DNA of 39,570 nucleotides from Desulfosporosinus sp. I2 (lineage in GTDB: Bacteria > Bacillota > Desulfitobacteriia > Desulfitobacteriales > Desulfitobacteriaceae), in contig NZ_JYNH01000027.1 in assembly GCF_000960765.1 (NCBI RefSeq), forward strand, positions 1 through 39,570, given 5' to 3'. Below the pieces are notes generated by a model. The model saw only the letters and a program-made list of their open reading frames with translations, did no database searches and was not told the origin of the DNA. Numbering within the stretch: position 1 is the first letter of the stretch; each line of letters begins with the position of its first letter. Below, in pieces: positions 9,272 to 17,534 of this stretch. The position numbers and the translations under genes were made by a program.

Positions 9272-10045
9272 ATGTGGACAACCGATGAATTAACAGAACG
9301 TATCAATCAAGCGGTAGACTGGTTACGCACAAAGGTCACAGAAGCCAACGCTAAAGGATTAGTGGTAGGAATTTCTGGAGGGGTTGATTCAGCCGTTGTC
9401 GCCGGACTTTGCAAATATGCATTTCCGGATAATTGTGTGGCCGTGATAATGCCCAGTAATTCAAATCCTGAAGACCAAGAAGATGCGCTGTGGATTGCCG
9501 AAGGGTTTGACATTAGGCCTATAGAAGTGGACTTAAGTAATGCTCATACCCTGATCTTCGAACAAGTCATGAAGGGTCTGAAACAAGGCGGAAGAGATGT
9601 AGTAGGGGGAAAGATGAGTCAGGGGAATTTAAAGGCTCGGTTACGTATGTCGACACTGTATACTGTAGCCAATGCCCTAAATTACTTGGTTGTGGGTACG
9701 GATAATGCTCCCGAAAGCTATACTGGATACTTCACAAAGTATGGCGATGGTGGTGTGGATCTTTTGCCGATTAGTTCTCTCACTAAAGCCGAGGTGCGTG
9801 CTTGGGCGGGGATGTTAGGCCTTCCTTTGAGAATTGCAACTCGTGTCCCTACTGCTGGACTTTGGCCTGGACAGACGGATGAATCGGATCTAGGACTAAC
9901 CTATGATCAGATCGACCGATATTTACTGGGGGAAACGGTTGCCCCTGAGGTAGAAGAACGTCTTGAAACCTTGCATCGCCAAAGTGAGCATAAACGTCAT
10001 ATGCCTCCCAGCCTCGAGCTTCCAAAGTTGAAGGAGATCGAGTAA
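9272..10045 (+). CDS. nadE: NAD(+) synthase, ammonia-dependent
   Basis: Amidates nicotinate adenine dinucleotide to NAD, the final step of the pathway. At 257 residues it is the short, ammonia-using form without a glutaminase domain. The PP-loop SGGVDS is at residues 35-40, and GTDNAPESYTGYFTKYGDGG and PTAGLWPGQTDE are the usual NadE loops. It sits one base after pncB and one base before the HAD nucleotidase gene, forming a compact NAD salvage operon. The intermediate adenylyltransferase (nadD) is not in this window. Confidence 0.95.
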   Translation: MWTTDELTERINQAVDWLRTKVTEANAKGLVVGISGGVDSAVVAGLCKYAFPDNCVAVIMPSNSNPEDQEDALWIAEGFDIRPIEVDLSNAHTLIFEQVMKGLKQGGRDVVGGKMSQGNLKARLRMSTLYTVANALNYLVVGTDNAPESYTGYFTKYGDGGVDLLPISSLTKAEVRAWAGMLGLPLRIATRVPTAGLWPGQTDESDLGLTYDQIDRYLLGETVAPEVEERLETLHRQSEHKRHMPPSLELPKLKEIE

Positions 10046-10046
10046 C

Positions 10047-10601
10047 GTGCGAATTGGGGTAGACATTGATGGGGTTGTCTCTGATAGTTATCCAGTTTGG
10101 TTACAAGAGTTGAATCGACACTATGGAAAGAACATTGCTGTCATAGACGATTATGACATGCATTTAACGTTTGATGTTCCGCCTGAAGATATGAACGATT
10201 TCTTTGTTGGTAATGTGGAACGGTTACTTATGATGCCCGAGCCAATTCCCGGTGCCAAAGAAGGGATTGAAACACTTCTTCAAGAGGGACATGAAGTGAT
10301 TTATATTACGGCTAGGACACCTGATCAGAAGGACCTTACCATACAGTGGTTTAAAATGCGAGAAATTCATCATGAACATGTGCTTTTTACCGGATTTGAT
10401 AGTAAAGTAGATTTTGTTAAGCAATGGGGAATTGAGGCTTTTATCGAGGATTATCAAGTGAATGCGAAATTAATCTCCGAATGTGGAATTCCGGTATTCT
10501 TACTTGATACGACTTACAATCAAGAGGAACTTCCAACGGGCATTACACGTTGTCATAACTGGGACGAAATCCTTAAAGGAATACAGGGACTTAATCCCTA
10601 G
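10047..10601 (+). CDS. HAD-superfamily 5'(3')-nucleotidase-like protein
   Basis: A HAD phosphatase-fold protein of 184 residues. The nucleophile motif DIDGVVSDS puts aspartates at residues 6 and 8. ITARTP is motif II, and FIEDYQVNA supplies the motif III/IV acid. The size and motif spacing match the 5'(3')-deoxyribonucleotidase-like family, so a nucleotide or related phosphate ester is the likely substrate. The start is GTG, one base after the nadE stop, so it belongs to the pncB-nadE operon. A role in recycling NAD-pathway nucleotides is an inference from position only. Confidence 0.8.
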   Translation: MRIGVDIDGVVSDSYPVWLQELNRHYGKNIAVIDDYDMHLTFDVPPEDMNDFFVGNVERLLMMPEPIPGAKEGIETLLQEGHEVIYITARTPDQKDLTIQWFKMREIHHEHVLFTGFDSKVDFVKQWGIEAFIEDYQVNAKLISECGIPVFLLDTTYNQEELPTGITRCHNWDEILKGIQGLNP

Positions 10602-10640
10602 AATGTAAAGAGAGACATTATTATATTGCAACTTAAAAAT

Positions 10641-10684
10641 GCCCTCCCGTAGTAGAATGTAATATCATTCTACTACGGGAGGGC
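10641..10684 (-). terminator. Strong hairpin terminator between HAD gene and murC
   Basis: GCCCTCCCGTAGTAGAATG (10641-10659) pairs perfectly over 19 bp with 10666-10684 around a 6-base loop. On the minus strand it is followed by ATTTTTAAG, so it mainly ends murC transcription. On the plus strand the T-run is poor. Confidence 0.85.
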
Positions 10685-10697
10685 TCGTTGTCGTTAG

Positions 10698-12050
10698 TCA
10701 GCTGACAATCCCTAATCCGACCTTATAAATATCTCCTGCCCCTAGGGTAAGGACGAGATCTTCAGGTGCAATTGTTTCAGTAAGATAATTTTTGATGTCA
10801 TCCAACGGTCCAATGTAGCGGGCTTCGATCCCTTGAAGCTGGATCAGTTCTGCTAAATTCACAGCAGATACGGTGTAATGTTCTTGCTCTCGTGCTGAAG
10901 CAAAAATGTCAGCAATTACAACTTCATCGGCTCCTTGAAAAGCTTGTGAGAACTCAAGCAGAAGTTTTTCGGTGCGACTAAATGTATGAGGCTGGAAAAT
11001 AGCTCGAATACGTCGATTCGGGAAGGAAAGCCGTGCTCCTTCGAGGGTCGTGCGGATTTCGGTAGGATGATGGGCATAGTCATCGACAATCATTGCCCCA
11101 TTGGTATTACTACCTATATGTTCAAATCGTCGTTTAGTTCCATTGAAGAGGCTTAAGCTAATTAGAATTTGGTCGATGGGGATTCCGATTTCCCGGCAAA
11201 CGGCAATCGTTGCCAAGGCATTAATAATATTGTGTTTCCCTGAGACGTTCAGATTCAGGTCTCCTAGATAGTGACCCTTAACCATGATTTTCATGGAGCT
11301 TTTTTCGTCTTTAAACTTAATCTCAGTTGCCCTGATATCCGCCGATTCAGAGAGCCCAAAAGTGGTAATGGGTGCGGACCCTTTAATAGCCTCTCGATTA
11401 GGATCTTCAGCCCAAACATAAATATGACCGCGCTCTGGAACCTTGATGGCTAGTTCTGCAAACGCTGAGATAACATCCTCAAGGTCCTTAAAATAATCCG
11501 GATGATCAAATTCTAGGTTAGTGATAATGAGGTGTTCGGGAGAGTAGTTAAGGAAATGGCGCCGATATTCACAAGACTCTGCTAGGAAGAATTCGCCTTT
11601 ACCGCAATGTGCATTACCGCCAATATTAGGCACATCACTACCGACCACGATGGTTGGGTCCAATCCGGCTTGGAGCATAACTAGCCCAATCATGGCAGTT
11701 GTAGTTGTTTTACCGTGTGTTCCAGTGACAGAAATACCACGTTTTTTAGCAAGTAATCGCCCGAGATATTGAGGGTAAGTCAAAATTGGAATATTTAACT
11801 CCAGGGCCCGAGAAATTTCCGGATGCTGATTTGTGTACGCAGCAGAGATGACTACTAAATCTGCATTTTCCACATTTTCCGGAGAAAACCCTAAAACGGG
11901 AATATGGGCACGCTCTAAGACAAAGTCAGTATAAAAACGTTCTTCAACATCAGATCCTGTTATAATAGCATCCTCGAGCTGTGCACTAATTTGAGCAAGT
12001 GCGCTCATTCCGGTCCCTTTGATACCTACAAAATGAATATGTAATGCCAA
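10698..12050 (-). CDS. murC: UDP-N-acetylmuramate--L-alanine ligase
   Basis: Adds the first amino acid of the peptidoglycan stem peptide in the cytosol. It has 450 residues. The N-terminal Rossmann motif is GIKGTGMSALA (residues 9-19), the ATP P-loop GTHGKTTTT is at 110-118, AESCEYRRHFL and NLEFDHPDYF are in the central domain, and DDYAHHPTEI is in the C-terminal domain. The start is TTG at 12050, giving MALHIHFVGIKGTG; an ATG slightly upstream is out of frame. AAAGGGACG lies upstream. The ESCEYRRHF form is the clostridial type. It stands alone on the minus strand. Confidence 0.92.
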   Translation of the reverse strand: MALHIHFVGIKGTGMSALAQISAQLEDAIITGSDVEERFYTDFVLERAHIPVLGFSPENVENADLVVISAAYTNQHPEISRALELNIPILTYPQYLGRLLAKKRGISVTGTHGKTTTTAMIGLVMLQAGLDPTIVVGSDVPNIGGNAHCGKGEFFLAESCEYRRHFLNYSPEHLIITNLEFDHPDYFKDLEDVISAFAELAIKVPERGHIYVWAEDPNREAIKGSAPITTFGLSESADIRATEIKFKDEKSSMKIMVKGHYLGDLNLNVSGKHNIINALATIAVCREIGIPIDQILISLSLFNGTKRRFEHIGSNTNGAMIVDDYAHHPTEIRTTLEGARLSFPNRRIRAIFQPHTFSRTEKLLLEFSQAFQGADEVVIADIFASAREQEHYTVSAVNLAELIQLQGIEARYIGPLDDIKNYLTETIAPEDLVLTLGAGDIYKVGLGIVS

Positions 12051-12140
12051 GGCATATCGTCCCTTTCATGTATAAACTCTACCCTCCATTATACCCAAAC
12101 TTGAGCTGAAAAGTATCATTTTATGTTAGGAAAATTTTAA

Positions 12141-12794
12141 CTAACTATTATTGGGCGGTTTTCGTTCGTAACCAGTGACCATGGCCTGAAGACGACTGAT
12201 ATCTTCCGTTGAACTTAGATAAATGTGGACAGGGATCGTCGCCAAAAAATAAATGGTAATAGTAAACTTTATCCAACGAAGAACTTGAAACCCTCCTACT
12301 AGATGCCAAAGCCAAATTAAATGCTTCCCTTGCCAATAGGAGACTAGACCGAGGAGACTGGCAACCAGAAAAAGAAGGAACCAAGAAAAATAGATTAACA
12401 ATTGTCCACTATTATACTTTCTACTGGGCGGGGGAGCCGGACGAAGGAAGAAATAATAGGCCATTAGTTTGGGAAGACGCTTGAGATCATGGATTTTTGG
12501 GATCAATGAATTATCCCGTTGGATCAAGGCATCGGCGATTCTTAGAGCCACAAATCCCAATGCAAACCAGCCAAAGACTAGGTGGGCAGTCAACACCTTC
12601 CCATAGTTTAGAATCAAAAAATTTGCCGGTTTATGTAATTCAAGGCCAGTTAGGAGAATTACAGTTAGACTTGCTGCGAATCCCCAGTGAAAGATTCTAA
12701 CCCATATCGGCTGAAAAAGGACCATCTCTCCTTTAATGGATGCCCGTTTTAGCTTTATTAGGACAGGTTTTCTCATTTTAAACGGCTGCTTCAT
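12141..12794 (-). CDS. [NiFe] hydrogenase cytochrome b subunit
   Basis: Integral membrane diheme cytochrome b that takes electrons from the hydrogenase small subunit and passes them to the quinone pool. It has 217 residues with four predicted membrane segments (about 33-52, 68-88, 128-152 and 172-195). Candidate heme-ligand histidines are H36 (WVRIFHW), H54, H71 (TAHLVFGW), one in WLWHLVGG and one in IPVHIYLS. The first 25 residues are basic. It is the third gene after the small and large subunits on the minus strand, the standard order for HyaABC/HydABC-type operons, which supports the call more than sequence alone. Confidence 0.82.
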   Translation of the reverse strand: MKQPFKMRKPVLIKLKRASIKGEMVLFQPIWVRIFHWGFAASLTVILLTGLELHKPANFLILNYGKVLTAHLVFGWFALGFVALRIADALIQRDNSLIPKIHDLKRLPKLMAYYFFLRPAPPPSRKYNSGQLLIYFSWFLLFLVASLLGLVSYWQGKHLIWLWHLVGGFQVLRWIKFTITIYFLATIPVHIYLSSTEDISRLQAMVTGYERKPPNNS

Positions 12795-12870
12795 AAAAAG
12801 TTACCTTGCCCCCATTAGGTATACGATTAATCATATCAATTTAAGGGGGTGCTTTCCTTAAAATATGCGA

Positions 12871-14274
12871 TCAGACTTGAATCTTTAGTTTATATAAATT
12901 TTGGCCGTCCATAATATGGACACTGCAGGAAAAACAGGGGTCAAAGGAGCGGATAATCCTGCCCGCTTCCATGAGATCCTCAGTTTGGATTTTTAAACCG
13001 AGTAAAGATGACTCCCCGACACTTCTGGTTCCTGTTTCATCCCTTGACCCAAAGTTTAGGGCAGACGGTGTAATGATTTGATAGTGATTAACTCGCCCAT
13101 TTTTTATAGACACCCAATGTCCTAAGCTTCCACGCATGGCTTCGTGGAGACCGATCCCAATCCCGGAGTCCTGCTCCATTTTAGTATCAAGTGTTTTCGA
13201 CCCAGGTTCAAGACGATTAAGCCATTCCAAAGTGGTTTTAGCAAGCTTTTTGAGTTCTAGTGCGCGTGCCCATGTTCGGGGAATGGCACCATGACCGATG
13301 ACTGCTTCTTTGTTGATAATAGCTCGCGCTAAAGGTCCTACTTCAACAGGCTGGCCGCGGTAACGAGGAGATTTAACCCAAGAGTACCCTTTGGCTTGAC
13401 TGAGGTCGGGGACAGTATCCTCTTCCATAGGGTGTAAAGGACCATGGGGTTTATACCAAGCGTTTGTCACATCCTCCGTGACTTGTTGTTCATCGAAGTT
13501 TTCTTGCTTTCCTTGGAGAATCACACCTTGCGGGAAAAGGGTGCTTCCCTCAGGACTGGAAAAACCTCCGACTGACAAGTAATTGCCGTTCCCTTTACCC
13601 AGGTTGATGTACTCAGGATAACGCTCCTTAATCAATTCAACATCCGGAAGCAAGACATCGTCAATAAAACTCAGAACTTCCATTATGTATCCCTGATATC
13701 GGCTCACTTTATCGGCATCAACTTCCATAGTCGTACCACCGGGAACAAGCCCATGACCATGAGGCGCTTTGCCGCCGAAAACTGCAAAAGCAGCATGGGC
13801 AACTCGAGATATTTCTATAGCTTTGAAATAGTGTTCGGTCATAGCAGTTGTTTCTTGACTGGATAAACGAAGGTCGAATTCGGAATGAGGAAGAAAAGGA
13901 GCAATGTCCGGGCCACGGAAATAATCCGGTAGGATGTATAGATAAAGGTGTCGAATATGATTTTGGATAAAGTCACTGGCCAAGATGAGATTGCGTACTA
14001 ACAATCCGTTCGGAGGAACGTGCATTCCTAAAGCCTGCTCAACTGCCAGTGCCGCAGTAATAGCGTGAGCGGAGGAACAAATACCACAAATGCGTTGGGT
14101 GTAATAAGGCATATCCATAGCAGATCGACCGACAAGAATCTGTTCGAATCCTCGATAGAGAGTATCAGAAATAAAGGCGTCTTTGATTTCCCCATTTTCT
14201 AGCCAGGCCTCTAATAACATGGGAGCGTGAAGTCGGGTCAACGGAAAGATGGTTCTCTTCTCCAGAATGTTCAC
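12871..14274 (-). CDS. [NiFe] hydrogenase large subunit
   Basis: Catalytic subunit holding the Ni-Fe(CN)2CO centre. It has 467 residues. The N-terminal metal motif RICGICSSAH places C63 and C66; the C-terminal motif DPCFSC places C447 and C450. Family practice predicts cleavage by a maturation protease after H453, removing the last 14 residues. HGHGLVPGG and AMRGSLGHW are further family segments. The protein travels with the Tat-signal small subunit to the outer face of the membrane. Maturation genes (hyp and the specific endopeptidase) are not in the window. A 220-base gap holding a dispersed repeat separates it from the small-subunit gene. Confidence 0.95.
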   Translation of the reverse strand: MNILEKRTIFPLTRLHAPMLLEAWLENGEIKDAFISDTLYRGFEQILVGRSAMDMPYYTQRICGICSSAHAITAALAVEQALGMHVPPNGLLVRNLILASDFIQNHIRHLYLYILPDYFRGPDIAPFLPHSEFDLRLSSQETTAMTEHYFKAIEISRVAHAAFAVFGGKAPHGHGLVPGGTTMEVDADKVSRYQGYIMEVLSFIDDVLLPDVELIKERYPEYINLGKGNGNYLSVGGFSSPEGSTLFPQGVILQGKQENFDEQQVTEDVTNAWYKPHGPLHPMEEDTVPDLSQAKGYSWVKSPRYRGQPVEVGPLARAIINKEAVIGHGAIPRTWARALELKKLAKTTLEWLNRLEPGSKTLDTKMEQDSGIGIGLHEAMRGSLGHWVSIKNGRVNHYQIITPSALNFGSRDETGTRSVGESSLLGLKIQTEDLMEAGRIIRSFDPCFSCSVHIMDGQNLYKLKIQV

Positions 14275-14354
14275 TCCTTGTTTGGGAATAAATTTAGAAT
14301 TTTTTCATACTAGTCAGAAAGTATAACTTCGTTGTATACTGCAAGAAGGCTAAT

Positions 14355-14376
14355 ACGTGCGAAGACAGTGTATTCG
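14355..14376 (+). repeat. 22-base repeat unit, first copy
   Basis: It starts ACGTGCGAAGACAGTG and ends TATTCG. It differs by a single base from the unit at 14436. The second unit contains a perfect hairpin, CGAAGAC / GTCTTCG. Both are absent from repeat copy 2 at 38.1 kb. Confidence 0.7.
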
Positions 14377-14435
14377 TCTGGAAGCATAAGGGCAACTAAG
14401 GCGGCCGCCTACGCCAAGGCTGCAAGCTGGTTTAC

Positions 14436-14457
14436 ACGTGCGAAGACAGTGTCTTCG
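14436..14457 (+). repeat. 22-base repeat unit, second copy
   Basis: Same unit as at 14355 with C for A near the 3' end, which completes the palindrome CGAAGAC-agt-GTCTTCG. Confidence 0.7.
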
Positions 14458-14494
14458 GGCGCCAGCCAAGTTTTCTTTATCTAGGCTACAGAAC

Positions 14495-15619
14495 TTATTT
14501 CATGTTCTTCTTAAGTTTATATTGATGGATAGTCTTCACTTTTTTAACGCTAGGCCTATTTGGAGCCTTGACAGAGGCTTTAAGTAAATTCTTTTGGAGT
14601 CGGCCATTATAGAGCGCAGTGGCAGCATGCCCTACTAGAGCGACAGAGGTCAATCCTAAAACTCCAAGTCCGATCGCATCAGTAGAAACTTTAGTTCCTC
14701 CAGGGAAGGGGATATCGGGTAGGTGAGCAGTAAAGGGCGACATTAAATCCGGGTAACCGGGTTCAGTACATCCGATGCAGGGCGTGTTACACCCAATTGG
14801 CCAATTGAGATGGTCATTCCAACGGCGAATCGGACAGTCGGCATAGGTAACAGGTCCTTTACAGCCAACTCTAAAAAGACACTGCTTTTGTCCTATATCT
14901 GTGGCGAAAATTCCTTGATCATAGTCACGCCTGCGAGGGCAACGGTTATGCACAGTTTCTGCATAAAAAAGTTTTGGCCTTCCGAATTTTTCAAGTTCAG
15001 GTTCACCATATAAGGCTAGATGGAGTAGGGTTCCCATAATCCAATCTGGATGGGCAGGACATCCAGAAACATTAATAACTCTTCGTTCGGGGAGAATGTT
15101 CTGTACCCCAGTCGCCTGAGTTGGATTGGGATAACCTGCAACTGGGCCGCCGAAAGTCGCACAGCTGCCAATAGCAACCACGTATTTGGCTTTAAGGCCC
15201 ATGCGTCTGACAAGTTCCAGCCCAGTAATAAGCTTACCATTATCAAAGACTACATGGTTATAATGACCGTTGTCACGCTGGATCATTGAACCTTGGACAA
15301 TCAAAATATATTCGTTGGGCATTTTTTCATAGGTTTCCTGAAGCACTTTGTAGGCGCTAGCTCCCTGAGTCTGCATCATGCTCCAATCATAGCGCCAATC
15401 AACGATGTTACTGAGGATATCGGAAAAGGTTGGGGTCCAAATATTATCAAGGGAGATGCTATCCCCAGTACAAGTGCCTGTCTCAATCATCACCACGGGA
15501 AGTTTTTTAACCTCACCAGCTACGACTGATTGGGCTAAGGATGGGGCAATAAGTTCACAAAAGTTACCCATAATGGCGCCTTTAATGACTAATTTCAAAA
15601 AGTCCCTTCGGCTTAGCAT
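14495..15619 (-). CDS. [NiFe] hydrogenase small subunit, Tat-exported, Asp at proximal cluster
   Basis: Iron-sulfur subunit carrying electrons from the Ni-Fe site to cytochrome b. It has 374 residues. A Tat signal (SRRDFLK, residues 3-9) and a C-terminal anchor helix (about 314-336) place it outside the membrane. Proximal cluster: C50, C153 (GSCATFGG), C187 (SGCPAHPDW), but the usual fourth cysteine in CxxC is aspartate, D53 (CTGDSISL). Distal cluster: H224, C227, C247, C253. Medial cluster: C262, C281, C284, with an additional C277. A Cys3Asp proximal cluster is known from actinobacterial-type group 1h enzymes, which lack this Tat signal. It is the first gene of the operon with the large subunit and cytochrome b. 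Confidence 0.93.
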   Translation of the reverse strand: MLSRRDFLKLVIKGAIMGNFCELIAPSLAQSVVAGEVKKLPVVMIETGTCTGDSISLDNIWTPTFSDILSNIVDWRYDWSMMQTQGASAYKVLQETYEKMPNEYILIVQGSMIQRDNGHYNHVVFDNGKLITGLELVRRMGLKAKYVVAIGSCATFGGPVAGYPNPTQATGVQNILPERRVINVSGCPAHPDWIMGTLLHLALYGEPELEKFGRPKLFYAETVHNRCPRRRDYDQGIFATDIGQKQCLFRVGCKGPVTYADCPIRRWNDHLNWPIGCNTPCIGCTEPGYPDLMSPFTAHLPDIPFPGGTKVSTDAIGLGVLGLTSVALVGHAATALYNGRLQKNLLKASVKAPNRPSVKKVKTIHQYKLKKNMK

Positions 15620-15703
15620 ATAACTCCCCTTGAGAGGGTATTATTTCCAGAAAGGCAAAGTTAAACCCTAAAAACTCCATTAAAAATAAGAAAAAAAAAA
15701 TAT

Positions 15704-15732
15704 TTGACGAAATCACAAAAATGGAGTAAAAT
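15704..15732 (+). promoter_or_regulatory. Promoter of tRNA-Thr
   Basis: TTGACG (15704-15709), 17 bases, TAAAAT (15727-15732). The tRNA begins 18 bases after the -10 box. Confidence 0.75.
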
Positions 15733-15750
15733 TACTATCGTCCGTGTAAT

Positions 15751-15825
15751 GCCGATGTGGCTCAGAGGTAGAGCAGCTCACTCGTAATGAGCAGGTCGTC
15801 GGTTCGATTCCGACCATCGGCTCCA
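15751..15825 (+). tRNA. tRNA-Thr (anticodon CGT)
   Basis: A full cloverleaf reads by eye. The acceptor stem GCCGATG/CATCGGC, D-arm GCTC/GAGC, anticodon stem GCTCA/TGAGC with loop CTCGTAA, and T-arm GTCGG-TTCGATT-CCGAC all pair. CCA is encoded. Anticodon CGT decodes ACG. A terminator follows at once. The 3' half is duplicated at 19513, marking an integration site. Confidence 0.95.
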
Positions 15826-15890
15826 TAGGAAACTTAGACCCCGCAAGTGATTGCGGGGTTTTTAGTTTTATGCAGAGGTTGCATAAAACT
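15780..15890 (+). repeat. Attachment site, copy A: tRNA 3' half + terminator + palindrome
   Basis: Bases 15780-15863 recur at 19513-19596 with three mismatches; the first 41 bases are identical. The segment from 15831 onward, including a palindrome with 11-base arms (AGTTTTATGCA / TGCATAAAACT, 15864-15890), recurs at 21581-21637. This is the left end of the island and keeps the tRNA intact. Confidence 0.8.
15838..15863 (+). terminator. tRNA-Thr terminator
   Basis: ACCCCGCAA / TTGCGGGGT stem, 4-base loop, then TTTTT. Confidence 0.9.
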
Positions 15891-16035
15891 AGGTAATGGG
15901 GACATTTTGGGACAAGCTTTACAAATTGGGACAGAATGAAACTTAGTAATAACCTAAAAACAAAAGAACTGGCTGGCTTTAGCTTCAATATAATTGTGGT
16001 TGAGACGCCCTTGAATACGTAGAACATAAGAAAAG

Positions 16036-16080
16036 ATAACCACGAACTAAGGATAGTTAACTGGTCGTGGTTATTTATTT
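16036..16080 (+). terminator. Hairpin with T-rich tail in island left end
   Basis: ATAACCACGA (16036-16045) pairs with TCGTGGTTAT (16065-16074), followed by TTATTT. No gene is seen directly upstream on the plus strand. The 15891-16035 stretch contains GGGGACATTTTGGGACA and a further GGGACA, possibly an insertion-element end, and otherwise nothing I can name. Confidence 0.5.
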
Positions 16081-16160
16081 ACAGTCAAAAGAGAACGAGT
16101 GGGTTAATCGAGGCCATTAGATTTAGGCAGATCCGTAATGATAATGTTACCTTGAAAAAG

Positions 16161-16253
16161 GCCCCACAATTCTCCCGTTAAAGAGAACGTGGGGCACGAA
16201 GACCCTCTGAAAATTATTGGCGCTCTTAAGTTAATATTCTATCATTAGAATAT
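16161..16253. other. Two hairpins downstream of the irrE pseudogene
   Basis: GCCCCAC (16161-16167) pairs with GTGGGGC (16189-16195), with an inner TTCTC/GAGAA. ATATTCTA (16234-16241) pairs with TAGAATAT (16246-16253). They lie just beyond the minus-strand module and may end its transcript. The rest of the gap to 16287 shows nothing. Confidence 0.4.
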
Positions 16254-16287
16254 CAAAAACAATTAGGGACTATAAACGCTCATTGTC

Positions 16288-17099
16288 TTATGAACCATAA
16301 TATGCGTCATAATGTTCATCAACATATTCTGGTAATGGCTTAATTACAGATAAGGTGAGCTCTAACGAAGGCATTGAAAGAGTCTCTTCTAAAAGACTAA
16401 CTCCATCAAAATGATCTGACCACACATTACTTGACACACGTCGGGATAAGCAGGATATGTAGAAACCATATTCAAAGTAATCAAGGCAGTTGAAGAGATG
16501 TGCAACTGTCCTCTGTCTCGAATTACCCCCAAAAAAAGTGGCGAATGAAAAGTCCACTTTATGCATTTATTCTGAGATAAAACTATTGCTCCTAAATCTT
16601 CTGTTGCTTTTATAAATCTTATAGCGGTAGAAATTAAAGATGTATCGTACTTGTTTGATAAATCTATGATAGTTGAGAGACTTAACTCATGTTTTTTTAC
16701 ATCTGGCAAAAAATGATTTGATGGCATTAATAGTTCAGGCGAGAATTGATCGGCCTCTGATTCTGCAATTTTATCAGGAGTGTAGTGATTCAAGTCGTTG
16801 AGGCTACATTGATAAGTATCCTGCAGATGTGATGGTATAGAATAATGGCCCAGCTCATGTCCAATACTGAACCGTTTACGATGCCCATATGTTTCTCTGT
16901 CGTTTATGATAATCGCTGTTTTTCCGTTCTTTTGTGCTATTAGAGATTCACAACTTAACCCTGAATTGTAATTGAGCACTATTCCAAGGTTCGTACAGAT
17001 AAGTTCAACAGGTGTCGGTATTGTGTTGATTCTTAATTGGGCCAAAAGCTCCCGAGCGTAATGCTCGGGAGGTAGGGACTGGGTAAGATAACGTGACAT
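16288..17099 (-). pseudogene. ImmA/IrrE-family metallopeptidase, frameshifted
   Basis: A zinc metallopeptidase of the COG2856 type; family members such as ImmA cleave repressors. The HEXXH motif is in SIGHELGHY near residue 83. Residues 1 to about 220 are in one frame (FHSPLFLGVIRDRGQLH), but the family's C-terminal segment (NVWSDHFDGVSLLEE) continues in another frame to a stop at 16288. The break falls at an ACACAC run (16434-16439): removing one AC joins the frames. The ORF as it stands ends at 16389. It could be a true mutation, a reversible slippage or a sequence error. It is the third gene of a module with the YgiT-HTH and DUF4258 genes, 6 bases downstream. Confidence 0.75.
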
Positions 17100-17105
17100 T
17101 AATCA

Positions 17106-17534
17106 TCACTCTCCCAAGAGGGAGCTAATAATATCTAAATCACTATTAGAAATTGTATTACCTCTCGCGGCTACAGCCTGAGGTGCGAATAGCCTTTCGA
17201 CCGCATTACGGTTGAATCTCCATTCACGGCCTACCTTTGACGCAGATAATCTACCATCTTTGAGCATGTTATAAATTGTTTGTTGTGAGACTTTTAGTAA
17301 ATCAGATACTTCTTCCACGTTTAAAAATACTGGCTTTTCGACTAACTCAGAATCAGCATACCCTCGTGCTATTTCCTGGATCATCTTGGCTTCTTCAGGG
17401 TCGTACACCTTGTGATTGCAGGGGATACAGACGTAGGGCTCCACCCCCTCGATTTCTATTTTATATTTTCCCCACGATGCGGAGACAGAGGTTTTGATTT
17501 TTTCCATCTCAGAACCACAGTATATGCACTTCAT
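17106..17534 (-). CDS. YgiT-type zinc finger + HTH protein, likely antitoxin
   Basis: 142 residues. The N-terminus carries two CxxC pairs (CIYCG at 3-7 and CIPC at about 36-39), the YgiT/MqsA-type zinc finger of toxin-antitoxin antitoxins. The middle, FLNVEEVSDLLKVSQQTIYN and the following GREWRFNR, is a MerR/excisionase-type helix-turn-helix. It overlaps the DUF4258 gene upstream by 4 bases (ATGA), so the two are translationally coupled. The likely role is to bind and silence the DUF4258 toxin and repress the operon. Coupling to an ImmA/IrrE gene is unusual. Confidence 0.8.
   Translation of the reverse strand: MKCIYCGSEMEKIKTSVSASWGKYKIEIEGVEPYVCIPCNHKVYDPEEAKMIQEIARGYADSELVEKPVFLNVEEVSDLLKVSQQTIYNMLKDGRLSASKVGREWRFNRNAVERLFAPQAVAARGNTISNSDLDIISSLLGE

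Larger units (their letters stand above)
14319..14479 (+). repeat. Dispersed intergenic repeat, copy 1
   Basis: The segments AAGTATAACTT, GAAGCATAAG, GCAACTAAGGCGGCCGCCT and GGCGCCAGC, then AAGTTTTCTTTA, occur in the same order, reverse complemented, at 38100-38174. Copy 1 is longer because two near-identical 22-base units (14355 and 14436) are inserted. It lies between the large and small hydrogenase genes. It matches no repeat family I can name. Confidence 0.7.

Noticed and set aside
15713-16027. 104-codon frame antisense to tRNA-Thr and its terminator
   Set aside because: It reads the complement of the tRNA; such frames are often miscalled and have no ribosome binding site.
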